The notes beneath the pieces were generated by a model, which was not told the DNA's origin, searched no databases, and worked only from the letters and a program-made list of their open reading frames with translations. Positions 45,867 to 57,862 of a stretch of 64,000 bases of DNA are shown one piece after another (position 1 is the first letter of the stretch; each line of letters opens with the position of its first letter). The translations under genes were made by a program, and so were the position numbers. The DNA lies in NCBI GenBank assembly GCA_029721435.1, contig CM056576.1, positions 74,603,876 through 74,667,875 on the forward strand, in the 5' to 3' direction. The DNA comes from Gymnothorax reevesii (Eukaryota > Chordata > Actinopteri > Anguilliformes > Muraenidae).

Positions 45867-48550
45867 GTTGTTAGGCAGTTGCTATGGTGTTCTGTGTACT
45901 TGTGAGGGTGTTGCTAGGCAGCTGCTATCGTGTTCTGGGTGGTTGTTAGAGCATTGCTAGGCAGTTGCTATGGTGTTCTGGGTGGTTGATAGGGCGTTGC
46001 TAGGCGGTTGCTATGGTGTTCTGGGTAGTTGCTAGGCGGTTGCTATGGCATTCTGGGTGGTTGCTAGGGCTTTGCTAAGCAGTTGCTATGATGTTCTGGG
46101 TGGTTGCTAGGGCGTTGCTAGGTGGTTGCTATGGTGTTCTGGGTGGTTGCTAGGGTGTTGGTAGGCAGTTGCTATGCTGTTCTGGGTGGTTGCTAGGCCG
46201 TTGCTATGGTGTTCTGGGTGGTTGCTATGGCGTTGCTAGGCAGTTGCTATTGTGTTCTGGGTGGTTGATAGGCCGTTGCTAGGCAGTTGCTATGGTGTTC
46301 TGGGTGGTTGTTAGGGTGGTTGCTATGGCGTTCTGGGTGGTTGCTAGGGCACTGCTAAGCAGTTGGTATGGTGTTCTGGGTGGTTGCCACGGCATTGCCA
46401 GGCGGTTGCTATGGTGTTCTGGGTGGTTGCTAGGTGGTTGCTAGGATGTTCTGGCTGGTTGCTAGGGCGTGGCTAGGCGGTTGCTATGGTGTTCTAGGTG
46501 GGTGCTCGGGCGTTGCTAGGTGGTTGCTATGGTGTTCTGGGTGGTTGCTAGGGCCTTGCTATGGTGTTCTGGGTGGTTGTTAGGGCGTTTGTAGGCGGTT
46601 GTTATGGTGTTCTGGATGGTTGCTAGGCGGTTGCTGTGGTGTTGTGGGTGGTTGCTAGGGTGTTGCTTTGGTGTTCTGGGTGGTTGTTAGGCGGTTGCTA
46701 TGGTGTTCTGGGTGGTTGCTAGGCGGTTGCTATGGTGTTCTGGGTGGTAGCAAGGCGAATGCAATGGTGTTCTGGGTGGTTGCTAGATCATTGCTAGGCA
46801 GTGGCTATGGTGTTCTGGGTGGTTGCTAGGCGGTTGCTATGGTGTTCTGGGTGGTTGCTAGGGCGTTGCTAGGCAGTTGCTATGGTGTTCTGATGGTTGC
46901 TAGGCGGTTGCTATGGTGTTCTGGGTGGTTGCTAGGCCGTTGCTAGGCAGTTGCTATGATGTTCTGGGTGGTTGCTAGGGCATTGCTATGGTGTTCTGGG
47001 TGGTAGCTAGTCGGTTGCTATTGTGTTCTGGGTGGTTGCTAGGCGGTTGCTATGGTGTTCTGGGTGGTTGCTAGGGCGTTGCTAGGCAGTTGCTATGGTG
47101 TTCTGATGGTTGCTAGGCGGTTGCTATGGTGTTCTGGGTGGTTGCTAGGGCGTTGCTAGGCAGTTGCTATGGTGTTCTGGGTGGTTGCAAGGGCATTGCT
47201 ATGGTGTTCTGGGTGGTAGCTAGGCGGTTGCTATGGTGTTGTGGGTGGTTGCTAGGGCGTTGCAAGGCAGTTGCTATGGTGTGCTGGGTGGTTGCTAGGC
47301 GGTTGCTATGGTGTTTTGGGAGGTTGCTAGGGCATTGCTAGGCGGTTGCTATGGTGTTCTGGGTGGTTGCTAGGGCCTTGCCAGGCGGTTGCTATGGTGT
47401 TCTGGGAGGTTGCTAGGGCATTGCTAGGCTGTTGCTATGGTGTTCTGGGTGGTTGCTAGGGCGTTGCTAGGCGGTTGCTATGGTGTTCTGGGTGGTTGTT
47501 AGGGTGTTGCAAGGCAGTTGCTATGGTGTTCTGGGTGGTTGCTAGGCGGTTGCTATGCTGTTCTGGGTGGTTGCTAGGGCGTAGCTAGGCAGTTGCTATG
47601 GTGTTTTGGGTGGTTGCTAGGTGGTTGCTATGGTGTTCTGGGTGGGTGCTTGGGCGTTGCTAGGCAGTTGCTATGGTGTGCTGGGTGGTTTCTAGGCGGT
47701 TGCTATGGTGTTCTGGGTGGTTGCTCGGGCGTTGCTAGGCAGTTGCTATGGTGTTCTTCGTGGTTGCTAGGCGGTTGCTATGGTGTTCTGGGTGGTTGCT
47801 AGGCGGTTGCTATGGTGTTCTGGGTGGTTGCTAGGGCGTTGCTAGGCAGTTGCGATGGTGTTCTGGGTGGTTGCTAGGCGGTTGCTATGGTGTTCTGGGT
47901 GGTTGCTAGGGCATTGCTAGGCTGTTGCTATGGTGTTCTGGGTGGTTGCTAGGGCGTTGCTAGGCGGTTGCTATGGTGTTCTGGGTGGTTGCCAGGGCGT
48001 TGCTAGGCAGTTGCTATGGTGTTCTGGGTGGTTGCTAGGCAGTTGCTATGGTGTTCTGGGTGGTTGCTAGGGCATTGCTAGGCAGTTGCTATAGCGTTCT
48101 GGGTGGTTGCTAGGGCGTTGCTCGGCAGTTGCTGTGGTGTTCTGGGTGGTTGCTAGGGCGTTGCTAGGCAGTTGCTATGGTGTTCTTGGTGGTTGCTAGG
48201 CGGTTGCTATGGTGTTCTGGGTGGTTGCAAGGCGGTTGCTATGGTGTTCTGGGTGGTTGTTAGGGCGTTGCTAGGCAGTTGCTATGGTGTTCTGGGTGGT
48301 TACTAGGCAGTTGCTATGGTGCTCTTGGTGGTGTTTAGGACGTTGCTAGGCGGTTGCTATGGTGTTCTGGGTGGTTGCTAGGGCGTTGCTAGGCAGTTGC
48401 TTTGGTGTTCTGAGTGGTTGCTTGGCGGTTGCTATGGTGTTTTTGGTGGTTGCTAGGGCGTTGCTTGGCAGTTGCTATAGTGTTCTGGGTGGTTGCTAGG
48501 CAGTTGCTATGGTGTTTTGGGTGGTTGCTAGGCAGTTGCTATGGTGTTCT
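45867..48550 (+). repeat. Minisatellite block 8
   Basis: About 2.7 kb, one of the short blocks. It carries the CTGGGTAGTTGC edge variant at 46021. A TTCTGATGGTTGC variant occurs near 46890 and 47101. It lacks the GGGGTTCTGGG segment found at the start of block 5, which looks like a small deletion shared with block 9. No gene seen. Confidence 0.95.
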
Positions 48551-48691
48551 GAATATTTGCTTGGGCATTGCTCGACAGTTGCTATGTTGTTCTTGTTGTT
48601 GCTAGGGCGTTGATGTGTCTTGTTTGTGGATCGAGTGAAAACTGGGAGAAGTAGTGAACCGTACGATTACGAAATTATTTGGAATATTAAC

Positions 48692-49271
48692 AAGGAAGGA
48701 AGGAGGGAAAGAAGGAACTAATGAGCGAAGTAAGGAAAGAAGGAATATAGGAAAAAAAGAAGGAAAACAAAGGAAGGCAGGAAAGAACGAAGGAAAGAAG
48801 GCGAGGATGGATGGAAAGAAACAGAGGAATGAAGGAAAGAAGGAAGTAAAGAAGGAAGGAAAGGAAGAAGGGAAGAAGAAGGATTTAAGTAAAGATAGAA
48901 GGAAGGAAGGAAGGAAGGAAGTGAGGAAGAAGAAATGAAAAACAGAAGGAAAGAGAGAAGGAAGGAAAGAAAAAGTAAAGAAAGGAAGAAGGAAGGAAAG
49001 AGAGGGAAAGCAGAAAGAAGAAAGGAAGAAAGATAAGAAGGATATGAAGGAATGAAAGAAGGCATGATGGAAGGGAAGAAAAACTAAGGAAGGTAGGAAA
49101 GAAAATTGGTACGGAGGAAGAATGGGAGGAAGGATGAAAGGCAGGATAGAAGGAAGTAAAGTAGGAAAGAAGGAACGAATAAAGGAAGGAAGGAACGAAG
49201 GAAAGAAATAGGAGGGGAAAAGAAAGAAGCAATGACAGAAAATAGGAGAAAGGAAAGCAGTAAGGAAGCTG
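48692..49271 (+). repeat. Polypurine tract, island 9
   Basis: Homopurine GGAA/GAAA tract of the island 8 class with a few single-base differences. Confidence 0.92.
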
Positions 49272-49568
49272 TAGTCTCAACAGAGTCAGATTGTAGTCTT
49301 ACAGCCTGAGAAACTGACAGTTACAGCAGGTGGTCAGAACACCTGGCACAAGATTCCATTTGCTTAATGGCCCTATTGTGATGTCATAATGCCAATGTTA
49401 AGTCTTTGGGGGGAAAAAATTTATAGTTTTTTATTAATAACTCAAAAAGTATAAAAGTTACAAAGATGAAAAATACATTGCACAGGTGTCCTAAGTAAGA
49501 CCTACGCAACGCAGTTTGAATGAAGTTTCTACGATAAACGGTTGAGGCCGCATTAAGTGTGTTAGAAG

Positions 49569-49609
49569 AATAATAATAATAACTAGATCATGTAATTCCA
49601 GGGAATTAC
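49569..49609 (+). repeat. AAT run and palindrome, island 9
   Basis: Minimal AAT run (49569-49582), GATCATG in place of GATAATG, and the perfect palindrome at 49592-49609. Confidence 0.92.
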
Positions 49610-50000
49610 GTGTGCATTGAAAATGCAAAGTGTAGTTGCATAAGGTGGAGTTTGTAACATATCATTGCATTATGATATTGGTAGCTACGTTTTTAGGAGG
49701 ATAATTATGGTAGTGGTGAGGACTTTTATTTTGAAACAGATGTGGACTGAGGAAACAGTTTGCGGGAGTCATAGTTGATGACAACTGTCATATGGAAATT
49801 TTTAATAGTGACATTTTTTAATAGTGAAGAATTGTAGTAAGGACTTATATTTTGAGACAGGATTGGGCAGAAGAAACAGTTGCCGGAAGTCATAGTCGAA
49901 AACAATCAGGAGTTGGAATGGCTGAAAGGTTGATAAGTTGAGTAGCTTAAAAAGTTACATTTTTAATTGTAATTTGACATAATGAGGACTGGCTGTAACA

Positions 50001-53000
50001 GTTGTTAGGCAGTTGCTATGGTGTTCTGTGTACTTGTGAGGGTGTTGCTAGGCAGCTGCTATCGTGTTCTGGGTGGTTGCTAGAGCATTGCTAGGCAGTT
50101 GCTATGGTGTTCTGGGTGGTTGATAGGGCGTTGCTAGGCGGTTGCTATGGTGTTCTGGGTAGTTGCTAGGCGGTTGCTATGGCATTCTGGGTGGTTGCTA
50201 GGGCTTTGCTAAGCAGTTGCTATGATGTTCTGGGTGGTTGCTAGGGCGTTGCTAGGTGGTAGCTATGGTGTTCTGGGTGGTTGCTAGGGAGTTGGTAGGC
50301 AGTTGCTATGCTGTACTGGGTGGATGCTAGGCCGTTGCTATGGTGTTCTGGGTGGTTGCTATGGCGTTGCTAGGCAGTTGCTATTGTGTTCTGGGTGGTT
50401 GATAGGCCGTTGCTAGGCAGTTGGTATGGTGTTCTGGGTGGTTGTTAGGGTGGTTGCTATGGCGTTCTGGGTGGGTGCTAGGGCATTGCTAAGCAGTTGG
50501 TATGGTGTTCTGGGTGGTTGCCACGGCATTGCCAGGCGGTTGCTATGGTGTTCTGGGTGGTTGCTAGGTGGTTGCTATGATGTTCTGGCTGGTTGCTAGG
50601 GCGTTGCTAGGCGGTTGCTATGGTGTTCTAGGTGGTTGCTCGGGCGTTGCTAGGTGGTTGCTATGTTGATCTGGGTGGTTGCTAGGGCCTTGCTATGGTG
50701 TTCTGGGTGGTTGCTAGGGCGTTTCTAGGCAGTTGCTATGGTGTTCTGGATGGTTGCTAGGCGGTTGCTATGGTGTTCTGGGTGGTTGCTAGGGTGTTGC
50801 TATGGTGTTCTGGGTGGTTGTTAGGCGGTTGCTCTGGTGTTCTGGGTGGTTGCTAGGCGGTTGCTATGGTGTTCTGGGTGGTAGCAAGGCGATTGCAATG
50901 GTGTTCTGGGTGGTTGCTAGATCATTGCTAGACACTTGCTATGGTGTTCTGGGTGGTTGCTAGGCGGTTGCTATGGTGTTCTGGGTGGTTGCTAGGGCGT
51001 TGCTAGGCAGTTGCTATGGTGTTCTGATGGTTGCTAGGCGGTTGCTATGGTGTTCTGGGTGGTTGCTAGGCCGTTGCTAGGCAGTTGCTATGATGTTCTG
51101 GGTGGTTGCTAGGGCATTGCTATGGTGTTCTGGGTGGTAGCTAGGCGGTTGCTATTGTGTTCTGGGTGGTTGCTAGGCGGTTGCTATGGTGTTCTGGGTG
51201 GTTGCTAGGGCGTTGCTAGGCAGTTGCTATGGTGTTCTGATGGTTGCTAGGCGGTTGCTATGGTGTTTTGGGTGGTTGCTAGGGCGTTGCTAGGCAGTTG
51301 CTATGGTGTTCTGGGTGGTTGCAAGGGCATTGCTATGGTGTTCTGGGTGGTAGCTAGGCGGTTGCTATGGTGTTCTGGGTGGTTGCTAGGGTGTTGCAAG
51401 GCAGTTGCTATGGTGTGCTGGGTGGTTGCTAGGCGGTTGCTATGGTGTTTTGGGAGGTTGCTAGGGCATTGCTAGGCGGTTGCTATGGTGTTCTGGGTGG
51501 TTGCTAGGGCCTTGCCAGGCGGTTGCTATGGTGTTCTGGGAGGTTGCTAGGGCATTGCTAGGCTGTTGCTATGGTGTTCTGGGTGGTTGCTAGGGCGTTG
51601 CTAGGCGGTTGCTATGGTGTTCTGGGTGGTTGTTAGGGTGTTGCTAGGCAGTTGCTATGGTGTTCTGGGTGGTTGCTAGGCGGTTGCTATGGTGTTCTGG
51701 GTGGTTGCTAGGGCGTTGCTAGGCAGTTGCTATGGTGTTTTGGATGGTTGCTAGGTGGTTGCTATGGTGTTCTGGGTGGTTGCTTGGGCGTTGCTAGGCA
51801 GTTGCTATGGTGTTCTGGGTGGTTGCTAGGCGGTTGCTATGGTGTTCTGGGTGGTTGCTCGGGCGTTGCTAGGCAGTTGCTATGGTGTTCTTGGTGGTTG
51901 CTAGGCGGTTGCTATGGTGTTCTGGGTGGTTGCTAGGCGGTTGCTATGGTGTTCTGGGTGGTTGCTAGGGCGTTGCTAGGCAGTTGCGATGGTGTTCTGG
52001 GTGGTTGCTAGGCGGTTGCTATGGTGTTCTGGGTGTTTGCTAGGGCATTGCTAGGCTGTTGCTATGGTGTTCTGGGTGGTTGCTAGGGCGTTGCTAGGCG
52101 GTTGCTATGGTGTTCTGGGTGGTTGCCAGGGCGTTGCTAGGCAGTTGCTATGGTGTTCTAGGTGGTTGCTAGGCGGTTGCTATGGTGTTGTGGGTGGTTG
52201 CTAGGGCATTGCTAGGCAGTTGCTATAGCGTTCTGGGTGGTTGCTAGGGCGTTGCTCGGCAGTTGCTGTGGTGTTCTGGGTGGTTGCTAGGGCGTTGCTA
52301 GGCAGTTGCTATGGTGTTCTGGGTGGTTGCTAGGGGGATGCTATGGTGTTCTGGATGGTTGCTAGGGGGTTGCTATGGTGTTCTGGGTGGTTGCTAAGGC
52401 GTTGCTAGGCAGTTGCTATGGTGTTCTGGGTGGTTGCTAGGCGGTTGCTATGGTGTCGTGGGTGGTTGCTAGGGCTTTGCTAGGCAGTTGCTATGGTGTT
52501 CTGGATGGTTGCTAGGTGGTTGCTATGGTGTTCTGGGTGGTTGCTAGGGCATTGCTAGGCAGTTGCTATGGTGTTCTGGGTGGTTGGTAGGTGGTTGCTA
52601 TGGTGTGCTGGGGGGTGGCTAGGTGGTTGCTATTGTGTTCTGGGTGGTTGCTAGGGCGTTGCTAGGCAGTTGCTATGGTGTTCTGGGTGGTTGCTAGGTG
52701 GTTGCAAGGTAGTTGCTATGGTGTTCTGGGTGGTTGCTAGGGCGTTGCTAGGCGGTTGCTATGGTAATCTGGGTGATTGCTAGGACGTTGCTAGGTGGTT
52801 GCTATGGTGTTCTGGGTGGTTGCTAGGCGGTTGCTATGGTGTTCTGGGTGGTTGCTAGGGCGTTGCTAGGCAGTTGCTATGGTGTTTTGGGTGGTTCCTA
52901 GGTGGTTGCTATGGTGTTCTGGGTGGTTGGTAGGGCGTTGCTAGGCAGTTGCTATAGCGTTCTGGGTGGTTGCTAGGGCGTTGCTAGGCAGTTGCTATGG

Positions 53001-53295
53001 TGTTCTGGGTGGTTGCGAGGGCGTTGCTAGGCAGTTGTTATGGTGTTCTGGGTGGTTGCTAGGCGGTTGCTATGGTGTTCTGGGTGGTTGCTAGGCGGTT
53101 GCTATGGTGTTCTGGGTGGTTGTTAGGGCGTTGCTAGGCGGTTGCTATGGTGTTCTGGGTGGTTGCTAGGCGGTTGCTATGGTGTTCTGGGTGGTTGCTA
53201 GGGCGTTGCTAGGCAGTTGCTTTAGTGTTCTGGGTGGTTGCTAGGCAGTTGCTATGGTGTTTTGGGTGGTTGCTTGGCGGTTGCTATGGTGTTCT
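50001..53295 (+). repeat. Minisatellite block 9
   Basis: About 3.3 kb. The first 2.4 kb duplicate block 8. The last 0.9 kb is different and ends with GCTTGGCGGTTGC immediately before island 10, a left-edge form also seen before islands 6 and 7. No gene seen. Confidence 0.95.
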
Positions 53296-53433
53296 GAATA
53301 TTTGCTTGGGCATTGCTCGACAGTTGCGTTGTTCTTGTTGTTGCTAGGGCGTTGATGTGTCTTGTTTGGGGATCGAGTGAAAACTGGGAGAAGTCGTGAA
53401 CCGTACGATTACGAAATTATTTGGAATATTAAC

Positions 53434-54013
53434 AAGGAAGGAAGGAGGGAAAGAAGGAACTAATGAGGGAAGTAAGGAAAGAAGGAATATAGGAAAAAAA
53501 GAAGGAAATCAAAGGAAGGCAGGAAAGAACAAAGGAAAGAAGGCGAGGATGGATGGAAAGAAACAGAGGAATGAAGGAAAGAAGGAAGTAAAGAAGGAAG
53601 GAAAGGAAGAAGGGATGAAGAAGGATTTAAGTAAAGATAGAAGGAAGGAAGGAAGGAAGGAAGCGAGGAAGAAGAAATGAAAAACAGAAGGAAAGAGAGA
53701 AGGAAGGAAAGAAAAAGTAAAGAAAGGAAGAGGGAGGGAAAGAGAGGGAAAGCAGAAAGAAGAAAGGAAGAAAGATAAGAAGGATATGAAGGAATGAAAG
53801 ACGGCATGATGGAAGGAAGGAAAAACTAAGGAAGAGAGGAAAGAAAATAGGTAGGGAGGAAGAATGGGAGGAAGGATGAAAGGCAGGATAGAAGGAAGTA
53901 AAGTAGGAAAGAAGGAATGAATAAAGGAAGGAAGGAACGAAGGAAAGAAATAGGAGGGAAAAAGAAAGAAGGAATGACAGAAAATAGAAAGAAGGAAAGC
54001 AGCAAGGAAGCTG
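53434..54013 (+). repeat. Polypurine tract, island 10
   Basis: Homopurine tract with private changes GGGATGAAGAAGG near 53614, AAGACGGCATG near 53800 and GGAAGAGAGGAAAG near 53830. It ends in GCAGCAAGGAAGCTG like island 7. Confidence 0.92.
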
Positions 54014-54308
54014 TAGTCTCAAGAGAGCCAGATTGTAGTCTTACAGCCCGAGAAACTGACAGTTACAGCAGGTGGTCAGAACACCTGGCACAAGATTCCA
54101 TTTGCTTAATGGCCCTTTTGTGATGTCATAATGCCAATGTTAAGTCTATGGGGGGAAAAATGTATAGTTTTTTATTAATAACTCAAAAAGTATAAAAGTT
54201 ACAAAGATGAAAAATACATTGCACAGGTGTCCTAAGTAAGACCTACGCAAGGCAGTTTGAATGAAGTTTCTACGATAAACGGTTGAGGCCGCATTAGGTG
54301 TGTTAGAA

Positions 54309-54309
<1 letters not shown>

Positions 54310-54344
<35 letters not shown>
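54310..54344 (+). repeat. AAT microsatellite, island 10
   Basis: About 11 AAT units followed directly by one 46-bp module. Confidence 0.94.
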
Positions 54345-54423
54345 GAAGACCAGAATAACAATAGTGAGCATTTTCAATGCACACTAATAATAATAACTAG
54401 ATAATGTAATTCCAGGGAATTAC
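54344..54423 (+). repeat. 46-bp module and palindrome, island 10
   Basis: One module copy at 54344-54389 with CCAGAATAAC in place of CCAGGATAAC. The stem arm GCATTTTCAATGCACAC is intact. The palindrome is at 54406-54423. Confidence 0.92.
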
Positions 54424-54815
54424 GTGTGCATTGAAAATGCAAAGTGTAGTTGCATAAGGTGGAGTTTGTAACATATCATTGCATTATGATATTGGTAGCT
54501 ACGTTTTTAGTAGGATAATTATGGTAGTGGTGAGGACTTTTATTTTGAAACAGATGTGGACTGTGGAAACAGTTTGCGGGAGTCATAGTTGATGACAACT
54601 GTCATATGGAAATTTTTAATAGTGACATTTTTTAATAGTGAAAAATTGTAGTAAGGACTTATATTTTGAGACAGGATTGGGCAGAAGAAACAGTTGCCGG
54701 AAGTCATAGTCGAAAACAATCAGGAGTTGGAATGGCTGAAAGGTTGATAAGTGGAGTAGCTTAAAACGTTACAATTTTTTATTGTAATTTCACATAATGA
54801 GGACTGGCTGTAACA

Positions 54816-56805
54816 GATGTTAGGCAGTTGCTATGGTGTTCTGTGTACTTGTGAGGGTGTTGCTAGGCAGCTGCTATCGTGTTCTGGGTGGTTGCTAGGG
54901 CATTGCTAGGCAGTTGCAATGGTGTTCTGGGTGGTTGCTAGGGCCTTGCTAAGCGGTTGCTATGGTGTTCTGAGTGGTTGATAGGGCGTTGCTAGGCGAT
55001 TGCTATGGTGTTCTGGGTGGTTGCTAGGCGGTTGCTATGGCGTCCTGGGTGGTTGCTAGAGTGTTGCTATGGGGTTCTGGGTGGTTGCTAGGCGGTTGCT
55101 ATGGCATTCTGGGTGGTTGCTCGGGCTTTGCTAAGCAGTTGCTATGATGTTCTGGGTGGTTGCTAGGGCGTTGCTCGGTGGTTGCTATGGTGTTCTGGGT
55201 GGTTGCTAGGGTGTTGCTAGGCAGTTGCTATGGTTTTCTGGGTGGTTGCTAGGGCGTTGCTAGGCAGTTGCTATGGTGTTCTGGGTGGTTGCTAGGGCGT
55301 TGTTGGCAGTTGGTATGGTGTTCTGGGTGGTTGTTAGGGTGGTTGCTAGGGCGTGCTGGGTGGTTGCTAGGGCATTGCTAAGCAGTTGCTATGGTGTTCT
55401 GGGTGGATGCTACGGCGTTGCTAGGCGGTTGCTATGGTGTTCTGGGTGGTTGCTACGGTGTTGCTAAGCAGTTGCTATGGTGTTCTGGGTGGATGCTACG
55501 GCGTTGCTTGACGGTTGCTATGGTGTTCTGGGTGGTTGCTAGTGCGTTGCTGTGGTGTTCTGGGTGGTTGCTTGGGCGTTGCTAGGCAGTTGCTGTGGTG
55601 TTCTAGATTGTTGCTCGGCGGTTGCTATGGTGTTCTGGGTGGTTGCTATGGGTGTTGCTATGGTGTTCTGGGTGGTTGTTAGGTGGTTGCTCTGGTGTTC
55701 TGGGTAGTTGCTTCGCGGTTGCTATGGTGTTCTGGGTGGTAGCTAGGTGGTTGCCAGGGTGTTCTGGGTGGTTGCTAGGTCGTTGCTAGGCAGTTGCTAT
55801 GGTGTTCTGGGTGGTTGCTAGGCGGTTGCTATGGTGTTCTGGGTGGTTGCTAGAGCGTTGCTATAGGGTCCTGGGTGGTTGCTAGGGCGTTGCTAGGTGG
55901 TTGCTATGGTGTTCTGGGTGGTTGCTAGGGTGTTGCTAGGCAGTTGCTATGCTGTTCTGGGTGGTTGCTAGGCCGTTGCTATGGTGTTCTGGGTGGTTGC
56001 TATGGCATTGCTAGGCAGTTGCTATTGTGTTCTGGGTGGTTGCTAGGCCGTTGCTAGGCAGTTGCTATGGTGTTCTGGGTGGTTGTTAGGGTGGTTGCTA
56101 TGGCGTTCTGGGTGGTTGCTAGGGCATTGCCAGGCGGTTGCTATGGTGTTCTGGGTGGTTGCTCTGGTGTTGCTAGGCAGTTGCTATGGTGTTCTGGGTG
56201 GTTGCTAGGTGGTTGCTATGATGTTCTGGCTGGTTGCTAGGGCATTGCTAGGCGGTTGCTATGGTGTTCTGGGTGGTTGCTCGGGCGTTGCTAGGCGGTT
56301 GCTATGGTGTTCTGGGTGGTTGCTAGGGCGTTGCTATGGTGTTCTGGGTGGTTGCTAGGGCGTTGCTAGGCAGTTGCTTTGGTGTTCTGGATGGTTGCTA
56401 GGGGGTTGCTATGGTGGTCTGGGTGGTTGGGAGGGTGTTGCTATGGTGTTCTGGGTGGTTGTTAGGCGGTTGCTCTGGTGTTCTGGGTTGTTGCTAGGCG
56501 GTTGCTCTGGTGTTCTGGGTTGTTGCTAGGCAGTTGCTATGGTGTTCTGGGTGGTTACTAGGCAGTTGCTATGGTGTTCTTGGTGGTGGTTAGGGCGTTG
56601 CTAGGCGGTTGCTATGGTGTTCTGGGTGGTTGCTAGGGCGTTGCTAGGCAGTTGCTTTGGTGTTCTGAGTGGTTGCTTGGCGGTTGCTATGGTGTTTTTG
56701 GTGGTTGCTAGGGCGTTGCTTGGCAGTTGCTATAGTGTTCTGGGTGGTTGCTAGGCAGTTGCTATGCTGTTTTGGGTGGTTGCTAGGCAGTTGCTATGGT
56801 GTTCT
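54816..56805 (+). repeat. Minisatellite block 10 (shortest complete block)
   Basis: About 2.0 kb. It opens collinear with block 7 at a constant offset of 14,668 bp (GGATGCTACGG 40737/55405), then is cut short. From about 56500 it jumps from the TTCTGGGTTGTTGC region, which in block 7 lies near the middle, to the left-edge series. A deletion of roughly 2.3 kb relative to block 7 is the simplest explanation. No gene seen. Confidence 0.94.
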
Positions 56806-56946
56806 GAATATTTGCTTGGGCATTGCTCGACAGTTGCTATGTTGTTCTTGTTGTTGCTAGGGCGTTGATGTGTCTTGTTTGGGGATCGAGTGAAAACTGG
56901 GAGAAGTAGTGAACCGTACGATTACGAAATTATTTGGAATATTAAC

Positions 56947-57512
56947 AAGGAAGGAAGGAGGGAAAGAAGGAACTAATGAGGGAAGTAAGGAAAGAAGGAA
57001 TATAGGAAAAAAAGAAGGAAATCAAAGGAAGGCAGGAAAGAACAAAGGAAAGAAGGCGAGGATGGATGGAAAGAAACAGAGGAATGAAGGAAAGAAGGAA
57101 GTAAAGAAGGAAGGAAAGGAAGAAGGGAAGAAGAAGGATTTAAGTAAAGATAGAAGGAAGGAAGGAAGGAAGAAGAAATGAAAAACTGAAGGAAAGAGAG
57201 AAGGAAGGAAAGAAAAAGTAAAGAAAGGAAGAGGAAAGGAAAGAGGGAAAGCAGAAAGAAGAAAGGAAGAAAGATAAGAAGGATATGAAGGAATGAAAGA
57301 AGGCATGATGGAAGGGAAGAAAAACTAAGGAAGGTAGGAAAGAAAATTGGTAGGGAGGAAGAATGGGAGGAAGGATGAAAGACAGGATAGAAGGAAGTAA
57401 AGTAGGAAAGAAGGAACGAATAAAGGAAGGAAGGAACGAAGGAAAGAAATAGGAGGGAAAAAGAAAGAAGGAATGACAGAAAATAGAAGGAAGGAAAGCA
57501 GTTAGGAAGCTG
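56947..57512 (+). repeat. Polypurine tract, island 11
   Basis: Homopurine tract about 14 bp shorter than most. It lacks GGAAGTGA near 57170 and has GAGGAAAGGAAAGAGGG near 57230. The indels merge two minus-strand phantom frames into one 182-codon frame (57521-56973), which is still pure Phe/Ser/Leu/Pro repeat. Confidence 0.91.
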
Positions 57513-57809
57513 TAGTCTCAACAGAGCCAGATTGTAGTCTTACAGCCCGAGAAACTGACAGTTACAGCAGGTGGTCAGAACACCTGGCACAAGATTCCAT
57601 TTGCTTAATGGCCCTATTGTGATGTCATAATGCCAATGTTAAGTCTATGGGGGGAAAAAATGTATAGTTTTTTATTAATAACTCAAAAAGTATAAAAGTT
57701 ACAAAGATGAAAAATACATTGCACAGGTGTCCTAAGTAAGACCTACGCAACGCAGTTTGAATGAAGTTTCTACGATAAACGGTTGAGGCCGCATTGAGTG
57801 TGTTAGAAG

Positions 57810-57862
57810 AATAATAATAATAATAATAATAATAACTAGATAATGTAATTCCAGGGAATTAC
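57810..57862 (+). repeat. AAT run and palindrome, island 11
   Basis: AAT run of eight units (57810-57834) and the perfect palindrome at 57845-57862. No module. Confidence 0.92.

Larger units (their letters stand above)
44113..48246 (+). repeat. Tandem 4,134-bp unit duplication, copy 1 (island 8 + block 8)
   Basis: Collinear with 48247-52380 at exactly 4,134 bp. Landmarks are island starts 44417/48551, GGTGTTCTGGGTGG frames at 47126/51260 and 47593/51727, ATAGCGTTC at 48091/52225 and CTCGGCAGTTGC at 48121/52255. There is no net indel over about 4 kb. Endpoints are approximate to one monomer. Confidence 0.9.
48551..50000 (+). repeat. Island 9
   Basis: A 1,450-bp near-duplicate of island 8. 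Private differences are GGAAAACAAAGG near 48770, GAAGCAATGACAG near 49227, ATAGGAGAAAGG near 49243, ACTAGATCATGTAATTCC beside the palindrome, and ATTTTTAATTG near 49960. Confidence 0.94.
48247..52380 (+). repeat. Tandem 4,134-bp unit duplication, copy 2 (island 9 + start of block 9)
   Basis: Second copy of 44113-48246, directly adjacent. Beyond about 52.38 kb block 9 continues with sequence not found in block 8, so the exchange point lies inside the minisatellite. Confidence 0.9.
53296..54815 (+). repeat. Island 10
   Basis: A 1,520-bp copy with mixed class markers. TCAAGAGAGCC is as in islands 1, 6 and 7; CCCGAGAAACTG as in 5, 11 and 12; AAATGTATAG as in 11. The right half has GGACTGTGGAAAC, GATAAGTGGAG and TAACAGATG as in 2 and 7. 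A 3-bp deletion lies in the edge monomer (CAGTTGCGTTGTTC). One 46-bp module is present. Confidence 0.92.

Noticed and set aside
53917..54123. 68-codon frame spanning the end of the purine tract and the AT-rich part of island 10
   Set aside because: It depends on private indels and is not open over the same span in the other islands.
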